Assembly: GCA_002377585.1 (NCBI GenBank)
Contig: DFQC01000026.1
Coordinates: forward strand, 13,062-60,720
From: Anaerolineales bacterium UBA3499
GTDB taxonomy: Bacteria; Chloroflexota; Anaerolineae; Anaerolineales; UBA11657
Direction: 5' to 3'
Length of the DNA stretch: 47,659 nt
Part shown: positions 26,051-34,869 of the stretch, one piece after another
Numbering within the stretch: the first letter of the stretch is position 1
How the letters are laid out: every line of letters starts with the position of its first letter
The notes under the pieces: model-generated
The model's input: only the letters and a program-made list of their open reading frames with translations
What the model was told of the DNA's origin: nothing
Database searches by the model: none
Made by a program: the position numbers and the translations under genes

Positions 26051-27667
26051 ATGAATTACGGTTTTGTTATTGATAACCGCCTTTGTATTGGTTGTCATGC
26101 ATGTTCAACTGCATGTAAGTCAGAAAATGATGTACCTCTGGGTGTGAATCGTACATGGGTAAAGTATGTAGAGACTGGAATTTTCCCGAATAGTGGTCGA
26201 GAGTTTCAGGTTACGCGGTGCAATCATTGTGCTAATCCACCCTGCGTAGAGATATGCCCGGTATCTGCTATGTTTACCCGGTCTAACGGTATTGTGGATT
26301 TTGATAGTGACGCTTGCATAGGATGTAAGGCGTGCATACAGGCGTGTCCATATGACGCAATATATATTGATCCTGAATCGCTTACGGCTGCTAAGTGCCA
26401 TTATTGTGCGCATAGAACGGAAATAGGGCTTGAACCGGCTTGCGTTGTGGTATGCCCGGAGCAGGCAATTATCGCTGGTGATATAGACGATCCGCAATCA
26501 CGGATCAGGCAGCTGATTGATAATAACCAAGTTAAAGTTCGAAAACCAGAAAGTAGAACTAAACCAAACTTATTCTATATAGAGGGTTCGCGTGTTACGC
26601 TTGATCCAAATATCGTGACTGACAAACCCGCGACATATATGTGGTCTGATTCACATAGAGTAAATGGCGACACATCGAATTATTTTAATAGTGGTACTGT
26701 AAAAAAGGCCGGTGGCGATGATGGTCCTGTTCAGATTGGGGGAAAAGTGGCTCATCATATGGTCCAAGTTTCATATGATGTCAATCACAAAAAATCTTGG
26801 CACTGGCCTGTCGCGGCCTATTTGACGACCAAGGCCATAGCGGCGGGAACCTACGTAATGTTGATCGGTGCAGTTGCTTTGGGATTGTCAGATATTGGCA
26901 GCTGGTTCGCTACAATCATGGGTGTCATCGTACTAGGCGCTACGATCGCGACAGGATCTTTCCTTTGTATTGATCTTGAGCGGCCAGAACGTTTCCTGCG
27001 CGTTATTATGAGGCCTCAATGGCGTAGCTGGCTCTCGAAAGGAGCCTGGATTTTGGTTGGGTTTGGCGCAACGTCGGCAATTCTTCTGATGGTTAATTTA
27101 GGTGTGTATTTCGAGATTGATACGTTTGTTACTATGGGTGACATTCTGTTAAGTCCATCATCGTTTGCGGTATGGGGAATATTTACATCGGTACTAGCAA
27201 TAAGCACTGCCGTTTACACTGCTTATCTTTTTCGTCAAGCAAGGGGACGTGAATTGTGGCAAGGCAAATATCTACCACTTCATATGGGAGTGCAGGCAGG
27301 TATTGCAGGTTTGGCTATATGCTTAATTCTTGCCGACTCGCTAGAAAATATGAGCAAAATTCATGAATATACTAGTGCGGCAGTAATTTGTGGACTGATT
27401 GTAAGTGGATGCATTATATGTTACGAACATGTTATTAATAGGTCAGCATCAACGGCAGTAAGGATTGCAAATCAAGCGCTCATGTTCGGAAGTTACAGGT
27501 GGTGGTTTTGGCTAGGTGGAATACTTTCTGGTCATGTCTTGCCGATGGTGCTTTTGATTATAAGAGGGGAGGTACTTGGATCGATTGCGGGAGTTTGCGT
27601 AATAGCGGGTCTGTTTTGCTACGAATATGGGTTTATATTGGCAGGTCAGGAGCCCTCGAATAGCTAA
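26051..27667 (+). CDS. Fused four-cluster Fe-S subunit and NrfD/DmsC-type quinone-binding membrane subunit
   Basis: A 538-residue fusion. Residues 1-145 are a DmsB/NrfC-type ferredoxin with all sixteen cluster cysteines: C12, C15, C18, C22; C57, C60, C65, C69; C89, C92, C95, C99; C116, C119, C131, C135. A linker leads to a membrane part from about residue 255 with about eight helices, including GAVALGLSDIG, LDLERPERFLRVI-like CIDLERPERFLRV and SYRWWFWLGGILSGHVLPM, the DmsC/NrfD/SoeC pattern. It would pass electrons between a cytoplasmic molybdoenzyme and the quinone pool. These subunits are usually separate genes (SoeB and SoeC, DmsB and DmsC). No Tat signal is present. The molybdoenzyme gene follows 19 bases later. 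Confidence 0.88.
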   Translation: MNYGFVIDNRLCIGCHACSTACKSENDVPLGVNRTWVKYVETGIFPNSGREFQVTRCNHCANPPCVEICPVSAMFTRSNGIVDFDSDACIGCKACIQACPYDAIYIDPESLTAAKCHYCAHRTEIGLEPACVVVCPEQAIIAGDIDDPQSRIRQLIDNNQVKVRKPESRTKPNLFYIEGSRVTLDPNIVTDKPATYMWSDSHRVNGDTSNYFNSGTVKKAGGDDGPVQIGGKVAHHMVQVSYDVNHKKSWHWPVAAYLTTKAIAAGTYVMLIGAVALGLSDIGSWFATIMGVIVLGATIATGSFLCIDLERPERFLRVIMRPQWRSWLSKGAWILVGFGATSAILLMVNLGVYFEIDTFVTMGDILLSPSSFAVWGIFTSVLAISTAVYTAYLFRQARGRELWQGKYLPLHMGVQAGIAGLAICLILADSLENMSKIHEYTSAAVICGLIVSGCIICYEHVINRSASTAVRIANQALMFGSYRWWFWLGGILSGHVLPMVLLIIRGEVLGSIAGVCVIAGLFCYEYGFILAGQEPSNS

Positions 27668-27686
27668 TGGTATATAGTGAATTGAT

Positions 27687-30518
27687 ATGAAAAAGACAAA
27701 AATGATTCATGTGCAACAGCCTGATGGGAGACTTAGTAGTTATCCGCCACCTGATATGTGGCACGATTGGACTGAGTATGACAGTAAGGCCTGGCCACGC
27801 AAGGAAGAACGAAACTACACTCTAGTTCCGACAGTGTGCTTTAACTGTGAGAGTGGCTGTGGACTTTTGGCGTATGTTGATAGGGATACATATGAGGTAC
27901 GTAAATTTGAAGGAAACCCAATACATCCAGGGAGTCGGGGACGTAACTGCGCTAAAGGTCCCGCTACTCATAACCAGATAAATGATCCCGATCGAATCCT
28001 CTATCCAATGAAAAGAGTTGGGAAACGAGGGGATGGGAAGTGGCAGAAAATTTCATGGGATGAGGCTTTAAACGAAATCAGCGCGAAAATGAGATCTAGC
28101 AGAAAAGTGAGGCGTGATGGAATCATGTATCATGTTGGGCGGCCAGGTGATGACCACTACACTAATAGATGTATAACTGCATGGGGTGTGGATGGACACA
28201 ATAGTCATACAAATATTTGCTCATCCGGCGCGAGATTTGGTTACTACACATGGGGGGGATTTGATAGGCCTAGTCCTGATTATAGTAACGCAAAAGTAAT
28301 ACTGCTTATATCCAGTCATTTGGAAACTGGGCATTATTTTAATCCTCACGCTCAGAGAATTATCGAGGCGCAGGTGAAAGGCGCAAAAATCATTACGATG
28401 GACCCGCGCCTAAGCAACACGGCAAGTAAGAGCGATGTATGGCTTCCGACATGGCCAGGTAGTGAACAGTACGTGTTATTGTCAATTGCTAATTACATAA
28501 TCCAAAACAAGTTGTACGACAGGGAATTTATCCATGACTGGGTTAATTGGCAAGAGACATTGGAAGCCGCTTCAACTGGTAAGCTACCAATAGAGGGAGA
28601 CAGTTTTAAACGCCAAAATACCGAAGAATATTGTTTCGAAGATTTTGAAAATTTACTCGCCGAATTGTATCGTGAATTCACATTTGAGAGAGCATCTGAA
28701 GAATCCCAGGTTCCAGTCGATAGGATAGAGGATGCTGCTAGATATGTTGCGCAAAGCAAAGGAAGACTGGCCTCGCATACATGGCGGAGTGCTAGCATTG
28801 GCAATCTTGGAGGATGGCAGGTTGCAAGATGTTTGTTTTTCCTTAATGTTTTGACTGGAAGTGTTGGGACTAAGGGTGGTGTGGCCGCTAATGTGTGGAA
28901 TAAATTTGTGCCAAAGCCGCTGTCTGTGCCACCGGCATTTAATGCCTGGAATGAATTGCAGATGCCCCAGGAATGGCCGCTGTCTTCGTATGAGATGAGT
29001 TATTTGCTGCCTCACTTTTTAAGCGAGGGACGCGGTGAGATAGATGTGTATTTCACGCGTGTATACAATCCAGTTTGGACCAATCCCGATGGTTTTATGT
29101 GGATGGAGATGTTGCAAGATATTGATAAGGTGAAGTGTTTTGTAGCATTGACTCCGACGTGGAATGAGACGGCAGTATATGCCGATTATGTTTTACCTAT
29201 GGGGCATGCTAGCGAACGACACGATCTTGTTAGTCAGGAAACCCACGCAGGTAAATGGATAGCGTTCCGGCAACCTGTAGTTCGAGTAGCGATGGAGAGA
29301 AACGGAATTAACTGTGAGAGCACTATTGATAGTAATCCGGGTGAAGTGTGGGAGGAAAACGAGTTTTGGACGGAACTGTCAGTGCGGATGGATGCGGATG
29401 GTAGCTTGGGTATAAAACAATGGTTCGAAAGTCCTTATCGGAAGGGTGAAACTTACTCTCAGGATGATTACTATAGGTGGATTTTCGAGAATAGTGTGCC
29501 GGGACTTCCTGAGGCGGCAAATAAAGAAGGTTTGAGTGCTCTTGCTTATATGAAAAAATATGGTGCATTCGAGATTGAATCCGGTGCAGCGAAGCCCTTT
29601 GAGGAAGTCCTTCCCGCTAACAGTCGGTATATTACAAAAAATGGACTGGTGTACTGTGATGGGAAGGCGGTAGGGATTGATAATGGAAATAAAGTCTTGC
29701 GGGGCTTTGATACACCTAGTAGAAAGCTCGAATTTTTCAGTAGTACTATATCAAATTGGGGATGGGAAGATTTATGTCATGTGATTCCATGGCAAATAAA
29801 AAGCCATGTGCATAGGGACAATATTGATACCGACAATGGCCAAATGCTATTGCTACCTAATTTCAGGTTGCCGACATTGATCCATACGCGTAGTGCTAAT
29901 GCAAAATGGTTGTATGAGATTAGTCATAAGAATCCCATATGGATGAATCCCGTGGACGCAAAAAATAGAGATATTAGTGAGGGTGATTTAGTTCGTGTGG
30001 AAACTGAAATTGGATATTTTGTTGATGGAGTATGGATAACCGAAGCTGTGAAGCCTGGTGTTATAGCACTTAGCCATCATCTTGGGCGATGGCGAGAAAA
30101 CGATGGAGAAGGCGTTGGTGAAGGTATGAGTAATTTGGTCTCGATCAATACTGAAGGTGATGGAATTTATAAGCTGTCGGTTATTCGTGGTGCGTCCTCA
30201 TGGGTGTCTGGGGATCCAGATACCGAGCGGATTTGGTGGCAAAATGTAGGTGTACCGCAAAATTTGACCCACGGAGTGCATCCTGACCCAATTAGTGGTG
30301 GTCACTGCTGGCACCAGAAGGCAATTAGCGTAAAAATGGCAAGTATTGGTGATAAGGCTGGTGATGTTTATGTCGACACCAATAAATCACTAGCAGTATA
30401 CAAGGAATGGATGAAAATGGTTAAGTCTGCAGCAACCCATAGTCCTGATGGAAGACGTCGGCCCTTGTGGTTCAATCGACCGCTTAGACCGATCGATGAC
30501 GCTTATGATCTCCCGTGA
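27687..30518 (+). CDS. Molybdopterin oxidoreductase, cytoplasmic, SoeA-like (sulfite dehydrogenase candidate)
   Basis: A 943-residue DMSO-reductase-family catalytic subunit. The N-terminal [4Fe-4S] ligands are C51xxC54xxxC58 and C88. The Mo region around residue 171-185 (HNSHTNICSSGARFGYY) offers Cys178 as the likely Mo ligand. Later blocks include KIITMDPRLSNTA and the C-terminal molybdopterin-dinucleotide domain (IWMNPVDAKNRDISEGDLV). There is no twin-Arg signal: the first 50 residues are polar, so it should stay in the cytoplasm. Cytoplasmic location, the fused SoeB/SoeC-like partner and the adjacent SulP transporter together favour a sulfite:quinone oxidoreductase (SoeABC). Polysulfide, tetrathionate or other sulfur-compound reductases are alternatives. 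Confidence is high for the family and moderate for the substrate. Confidence 0.82.
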   Translation: MKKTKMIHVQQPDGRLSSYPPPDMWHDWTEYDSKAWPRKEERNYTLVPTVCFNCESGCGLLAYVDRDTYEVRKFEGNPIHPGSRGRNCAKGPATHNQINDPDRILYPMKRVGKRGDGKWQKISWDEALNEISAKMRSSRKVRRDGIMYHVGRPGDDHYTNRCITAWGVDGHNSHTNICSSGARFGYYTWGGFDRPSPDYSNAKVILLISSHLETGHYFNPHAQRIIEAQVKGAKIITMDPRLSNTASKSDVWLPTWPGSEQYVLLSIANYIIQNKLYDREFIHDWVNWQETLEAASTGKLPIEGDSFKRQNTEEYCFEDFENLLAELYREFTFERASEESQVPVDRIEDAARYVAQSKGRLASHTWRSASIGNLGGWQVARCLFFLNVLTGSVGTKGGVAANVWNKFVPKPLSVPPAFNAWNELQMPQEWPLSSYEMSYLLPHFLSEGRGEIDVYFTRVYNPVWTNPDGFMWMEMLQDIDKVKCFVALTPTWNETAVYADYVLPMGHASERHDLVSQETHAGKWIAFRQPVVRVAMERNGINCESTIDSNPGEVWEENEFWTELSVRMDADGSLGIKQWFESPYRKGETYSQDDYYRWIFENSVPGLPEAANKEGLSALAYMKKYGAFEIESGAAKPFEEVLPANSRYITKNGLVYCDGKAVGIDNGNKVLRGFDTPSRKLEFFSSTISNWGWEDLCHVIPWQIKSHVHRDNIDTDNGQMLLLPNFRLPTLIHTRSANAKWLYEISHKNPIWMNPVDAKNRDISEGDLVRVETEIGYFVDGVWITEAVKPGVIALSHHLGRWRENDGEGVGEGMSNLVSINTEGDGIYKLSVIRGASSWVSGDPDTERIWWQNVGVPQNLTHGVHPDPISGGHCWHQKAISVKMASIGDKAGDVYVDTNKSLAVYKEWMKMVKSAATHSPDGRRRPLWFNRPLRPIDDAYDLP

Positions 30519-30540
30519 TACAGATAACAGATAAATAGTT

Positions 30541-32715
30541 ATGAAAAATAATGGACTAAATGGTAATGCTGCATTTGATTGGATAGTCGGTGGAATACGT
30601 GATATTCCTCAATTCTTCGCGAAGCCGTTGCATGTGATTCATGATTACAGACCTTCGAATTTGCGGCCGGATATTATCGCGGGATTGAATGTGGCAGTTG
30701 TTTTGGTTCCGCAGGCGATTGCTTATGCGCTTATCGCTGGCCTGCCACCGTACATGGGTTTGTATGCTGCAGTTGTGGCTTCTATTGTGGGTAGTCTTTG
30801 GGGGAGTTCGTACCATCTGCAAACTGGTCCAACTAATGCAGTATCTCTACTTATGTTTTATTCACTGTTATCGGTTGCAGAGACTGGTTCGTACGAATTT
30901 ATAGTGGCTGCCGGACTCATGGCCGTTATGGTGGGTGTAATACAGGTACTAGTCGGTATTGCCCATATGGGTGTTTTAGTGAATTTTGTATCGGATTCGG
31001 TAATCACCGGATTTACAGCAGGTGCCGGGATATTGATCGCTGTTAGTCAGCTTCCTCATCTACTAAGAACTCCAGTTGAATATGTTCCGGGTGTATACCG
31101 TATATTAGTGCAAATTGGTGAGGGATCAGCTGGAATACATCCCCCAAGCGTCGTTTTGGGTTTTGTCACATTAGCTGTGATGATTGGTGTTGGTACTATA
31201 AAACCTGGGATGCCAATTACATTTATTGGTATGGTTGTTTCAGCGCTTGTGGTGGTAATTTTCGGGCTCGAGAAACAAAATGTTATTGTGTTAGGTGAAC
31301 TGCCGCGACAGTTGCCGCCAATTGCAAATATCCCAATACTCGACCTCGAATTGATAGGCAAGCTTTCTACGGGGGCGCTGGCCGTCGCAGCAATTGGGTT
31401 GGTTGAAGCAATTTCAATTTCGAGATCTGTGGCTGCTGACAGTGGCCAACGGATTGATAGTAACCAAGAATTTGTTGGCCAGGGACTGTCTAATGTATTC
31501 GCAGGATTGTTCAGTGGCTATTCGTGCTCAGGGTCATTTACTAGAACAGTTGTTAACTACTCCAGTGGAGGTCGTACGTCGATGTCCGGCGTTTATGCTG
31601 GGATATGGGTGCTCGTGGCTATCATGATATTTGGGCAGTTTGCTAGTTATCTGCCTCGGGCTGGGCTGGCATGCGTACTTATGGTGACGGCATGGAGAAT
31701 GGTAAATAGGGTAGAGATCAGCCGTATCTTTAGGTCGTCGAATGGCGATACGATAATTATGATTGTAACGTTTATGGCCACATTATTTTTGCCGCTCGAA
31801 TTTGCGGTACTGGCTGGGATGCTTGTGTCATTCGCGCAATATTTGGTGCAATCGGCTACTCCGCGTGTTTGGCCAGTAGTTCCAGATGATAACTTTCGGT
31901 ATTTTCTTCCTGAAGAAGAACGATCGGTCTGTCCACAGCTGGGAATGATAGCTATTGAAGGTTCCTTATATTTTGGTGCTGTTCATCATGTGGAGAATGC
32001 GATACGTCTTAATTCTAGACAACATCCGGACCAGTATTTGCTATTGTTACGTCTGCATTTGGTGGATAAGTGTGACGTAAGTGGAATCCATATGCTCGAA
32101 GCAGTAGTAAGGAGGTATCGGGACAGAAACGGAGATGTATATGTGGTGGGAGCTAGGCCGCAGGTTGTTGATATGATGGAGGCAAGTGGCTTTATCGAAT
32201 ATATCGGTAGGGAAAACTTGTTGTCTCGCGAAAGCGCAGTAAGTCACTTGTTTCACAACATACTGGAAAAGAATATATGCAGATATCATTGTAATGTCCG
32301 TGTTTTTGCTGAATGTCAGCCTGTGATTAAATCGAGCGATATCAGTGATTCGACAACTGGAATAGAACTAAAGCAACATCAGGTGGATTATTGTTCAGCT
32401 GAGGAGTTGCAAAGGGCGATAGGGGCTGGATCTGGGCAAGCGCTAATTTTTGATGTACGAGAAAAAGACGAGTATAAACGAATCCATATTCCAGGCGCAT
32501 CAAATCTGCCGATAACATATCTCATGAAAGGCATTGAGGGCGTGGCAAAAGAGTCGAGCGTGTACCTCGTGTGTAGATCGGGTCGGCGGTCGTTGCGTGC
32601 AGCCCATATGATGAAAACTTTGGGATATAAAAATGTGAAGGTTTTGGGTGGCGGGATGCTGGGTTGGGAGGCCGCTGGCTATAAAATTGTTTTCCGGACG
32701 GAAGGATCAGCATAA
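30541..32715 (+). CDS. SulP anion transporter with STAS and rhodanese domains
   Basis: A 724-residue fusion. Residues about 40-430 form the SulP membrane domain (IIAGLNVAVVLVPQAIAYALIAGLPPYMGLYAAVV, then QTGPTNAVSLL and the GYSCSGSFTRTVVNYSSGGRTS segment). A STAS domain follows at about 455-565 (IAIEGSLYFGAVHHVE ... DKCDVSGIHMLEAV), and the last 100 residues are a rhodanese domain with DVREKDEYKRIHIPGASNLP and the catalytic loop VCRSGRRS (Cys678). SulP proteins move sulfate, bicarbonate or other anions; the rhodanese, a sulfane-sulfur transferase, and the neighbouring SoeA-like enzyme argue for sulfate export or sulfur-anion exchange. It starts 22 bases after the molybdoenzyme gene. Confidence 0.9.
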   Translation: MKNNGLNGNAAFDWIVGGIRDIPQFFAKPLHVIHDYRPSNLRPDIIAGLNVAVVLVPQAIAYALIAGLPPYMGLYAAVVASIVGSLWGSSYHLQTGPTNAVSLLMFYSLLSVAETGSYEFIVAAGLMAVMVGVIQVLVGIAHMGVLVNFVSDSVITGFTAGAGILIAVSQLPHLLRTPVEYVPGVYRILVQIGEGSAGIHPPSVVLGFVTLAVMIGVGTIKPGMPITFIGMVVSALVVVIFGLEKQNVIVLGELPRQLPPIANIPILDLELIGKLSTGALAVAAIGLVEAISISRSVAADSGQRIDSNQEFVGQGLSNVFAGLFSGYSCSGSFTRTVVNYSSGGRTSMSGVYAGIWVLVAIMIFGQFASYLPRAGLACVLMVTAWRMVNRVEISRIFRSSNGDTIIMIVTFMATLFLPLEFAVLAGMLVSFAQYLVQSATPRVWPVVPDDNFRYFLPEEERSVCPQLGMIAIEGSLYFGAVHHVENAIRLNSRQHPDQYLLLLRLHLVDKCDVSGIHMLEAVVRRYRDRNGDVYVVGARPQVVDMMEASGFIEYIGRENLLSRESAVSHLFHNILEKNICRYHCNVRVFAECQPVIKSSDISDSTTGIELKQHQVDYCSAEELQRAIGAGSGQALIFDVREKDEYKRIHIPGASNLPITYLMKGIEGVAKESSVYLVCRSGRRSLRAAHMMKTLGYKNVKVLGGGMLGWEAAGYKIVFRTEGSA

Positions 32716-32733
32716 GAAATTGGTAGTGATAAG

Positions 32734-33315
32734 CTATGCGATGAACCACTGTAATGAGTAATGTCCGGCATAGGCTATCGACAGCATCTTGAGAAGATTT
32801 CCAAGGAAAGTTATTGATAGAAAACGTAATAATGGCAGTCTTAATGCGCCAGATGCCATGCCAACTAGATCAAAGAATGGATTGGGTATAATCGCGGCAA
32901 CAAGTAATATTAGAGTGGTAAATTTCGTGTGGCTTTGCATTAGGGTGTAGAGTCGCCTATATAGTCTTGTATTTGAAATTACTGCTTGACCGGATACACC
33001 TGCGGCGTAACCACTGAGTTCTCCTAACGATGCGCCAGCTGCTGAGGCGAGACCCACAACAGTGGGATCAAGTAGAGCTCCGATTGCGTAGGTAAATAAG
33101 GCTCCAGGGGCTGGTAGGAGTATGGTTCCACTTGCGACTAGATTTATCAGGAAAACACCTAAGTAGCCGTACTGACTAAGGGCCTCGATGCGGTCCCGGT
33201 ACAAAAAAATTGCGATAGTAGAAGTAACCACCACAATTAATAGTAGTATTCTGAGAATCTTTCCTCGTAAGTTGATAGTGAGAATCCGTGAATGAACGGG
33301 CTTGTTTTGTTTCAT
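32734..33315 (-). CDS. VTT-domain (DedA/SNARE-associated, YqaA-like) membrane protein
   Basis: A 193-residue membrane protein, with about four or five hydrophobic segments. After an N-terminal helix (ILRILLLIVVVTSTIAIFLY) comes the VTT core: YGYLGVFLINLVASGTILLPAPG, ASLGELSGYAAG and the C-terminal PNPFFDLVGMASGALRLPLLRFL ... GNLLKMLSIAYAG. DedA/VTT proteins are linked to lipid scrambling and recycling of undecaprenyl phosphate carriers. I chose ATG 33315; a TTG at 33348 would add 11 residues. The gene converges on the SulP gene, with 18 bases between stops, and is divergent from the purine island. Confidence 0.85.
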   Translation of the reverse strand: MKQNKPVHSRILTINLRGKILRILLLIVVVTSTIAIFLYRDRIEALSQYGYLGVFLINLVASGTILLPAPGALFTYAIGALLDPTVVGLASAAGASLGELSGYAAGVSGQAVISNTRLYRRLYTLMQSHTKFTTLILLVAAIIPNPFFDLVGMASGALRLPLLRFLSITFLGNLLKMLSIAYAGHYSLQWFIA

Positions 33316-33410
33316 ATATGCAGATGTTAAATATAGGTCAAGAGTCAAACATTATTTGCAAGTTGATAAGAACTATTCGCCTAGTTTAGCTCATTTTTTA
33401 GAAATATACT

Positions 33411-33438
33411 TTGACACGGAATATATTTGCTGTAAACT
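33411..33438 (+). promoter_or_regulatory. Promoter of the purine-catabolism island
   Basis: A perfect -35 TTGACA (33411-33416) is followed after 16 bases by TAAACT (33433-33438), a four-of-six match to the -10. The -10 ends six bases before the ATG at 33445, so the predicted transcript starts at the start codon. The upstream gap 33316-33410 is AT-rich and shows no operator-like inverted repeat that I can defend. Confidence 0.6.
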
Positions 33439-33444
33439 CGGTAT

Positions 33445-34830
33445 ATGTCCAATCTCATCGCAAAAAATATTGGGGTGCTTGTTACTATGGATGATGAGCG
33501 TTCCGAGTTGTCTGATGTGAATATTGTAATTCGCGACGGAATAATAGAACAGATTAGCAATAGAAATAATCTAAGCGCAGGTGGGCCAAGTGAGACTCTT
33601 GACCTATCGGGCCATATTGTTTTTCCTGGGCTTATTAATACACATCATCATATGTATCAAACGCTTACGAGGGCTGTGCCTGGGGCCCAAAACGTTGGAT
33701 TGTTTGAATGGTTACGAACGCTTTATCCTATATGGGGGAGAATGGATGGTAACGCCGTGTATGCATCAGCGTTAGTTGGTATGGCGGAGTTGCTGCTATC
33801 TGGATGCACTTCAAGTTCAGATCATTTGTATATGTACCCTAACGGGGCGACACTTGATGACACGATAAGAGCTGCCTACGAAATAGGCATGCGATTTCAC
33901 CCGACAAGAGGCTCTATGAGTGTCGGTGAGTCAGATGGTGGACTCCCGCCCGATAATTTGGTAGAGAAAGAGTCTGACATTCTCAGAGATTCGCAACGGT
34001 TGATCGAAAAATACCATAATTCCGAGGTGGGTTCGATGCTCCAGGTTGGTCTTGCTCCGTGTTCGCCCTTTTCAGTTAGTTCGGACCTTATGATAGAAAC
34101 AGCCTCAATGGCAAGAGCTTATGGCGTTAGAATGCATACTCACTTGGCTGAAACTCAAGATGAGGAAAAGTATTGTCTGGAAAGATTCGGTAAACGTCCT
34201 CTGGAATATGTAATGGACTTAGGTTGGGACAACCATGACGTCTGGTTTGCCCATATGGTCCATTGTTGTAATAGTGATATTAATGCACTAGCGACCAACG
34301 GAATTGCAATTGCCCATTGTCCGTCATCAAATATGCGATTGGGGTCGGGAGTATCCCCAATACGGCGAATGCTGAAACAAGGAGTGGATGTAGGTGTAGG
34401 GGTTGATGGGAGTGCTTCAAATGATGGTGGACATATGTTGGCTGAAATAAGGCAAGCGATGTTGTTGGCAAGATTGGCGGACGCATTAGAATCCGTTGAT
34501 GAAATTGCATCTCCAATCGATAGGCAATTTACTGCGAGAGAGGCGTTAGAAATTGGTACGATTGGTGGGGCAGCGGCACTCGGTCGCACTGATATTGGGC
34601 GACTCCAAGTTGGAAAGTGCGGAGACTTTTTTGCAATAGATATGAACAAAATATATTACGCCGGCGGATTGAGCGATCCTGTTGCGTCCGCAGTGTTTTG
34701 TGCAAGCCATAATGTTGACGTGGTAGTGGTCAACGGGAAAGTCGTGGTCCAAGATGGTATGTTGCAGACGATGAGTATGGATAGCGTAGTGAAAAGACAC
34801 AACCGAATTAGCGCGGAAATGGTGTCGTGA
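33445..34830 (+). CDS. 8-oxoguanine deaminase / SsnA-type amidohydrolase
   Basis: A 461-residue metal-dependent amidohydrolase of the AtzB/TrzN/SsnA group. The metal ligands are visible: H67xH69 in PGLINTHHHMYQ, a His in AHMVHC, HTHLAETQDEE and the Asp of GVDGSASND. SGCTSSSDHLYMYP and HPTRGSMSVGESDGGLPPD match enzymes that deaminate 8-oxoguanine to urate. E. coli SsnA, in the urate/purine cluster, is a relative. First gene of the island, with its own promoter and apparently no leader. The product would supply or process urate-level purines for the molybdenum hydroxylase at the other end. Chlorohydrolase, guanine or isoguanine deaminase activity is possible. Confidence 0.85.
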   Translation: MSNLIAKNIGVLVTMDDERSELSDVNIVIRDGIIEQISNRNNLSAGGPSETLDLSGHIVFPGLINTHHHMYQTLTRAVPGAQNVGLFEWLRTLYPIWGRMDGNAVYASALVGMAELLLSGCTSSSDHLYMYPNGATLDDTIRAAYEIGMRFHPTRGSMSVGESDGGLPPDNLVEKESDILRDSQRLIEKYHNSEVGSMLQVGLAPCSPFSVSSDLMIETASMARAYGVRMHTHLAETQDEEKYCLERFGKRPLEYVMDLGWDNHDVWFAHMVHCCNSDINALATNGIAIAHCPSSNMRLGSGVSPIRRMLKQGVDVGVGVDGSASNDGGHMLAEIRQAMLLARLADALESVDEIASPIDRQFTAREALEIGTIGGAAALGRTDIGRLQVGKCGDFFAIDMNKIYYAGGLSDPVASAVFCASHNVDVVVVNGKVVVQDGMLQTMSMDSVVKRHNRISAEMVS

Positions 34831-34869
34831 TAACTGATTTCTATATTATGGTATGGCGAGGTATGTGAC

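Noticed and set aside
27687..27840. Tat signal peptide on the molybdopterin oxidoreductase
   Set aside because: The first 50 residues are polar, with no twin-Arg motif followed by a hydrophobic stretch; the enzyme appears cytoplasmic.
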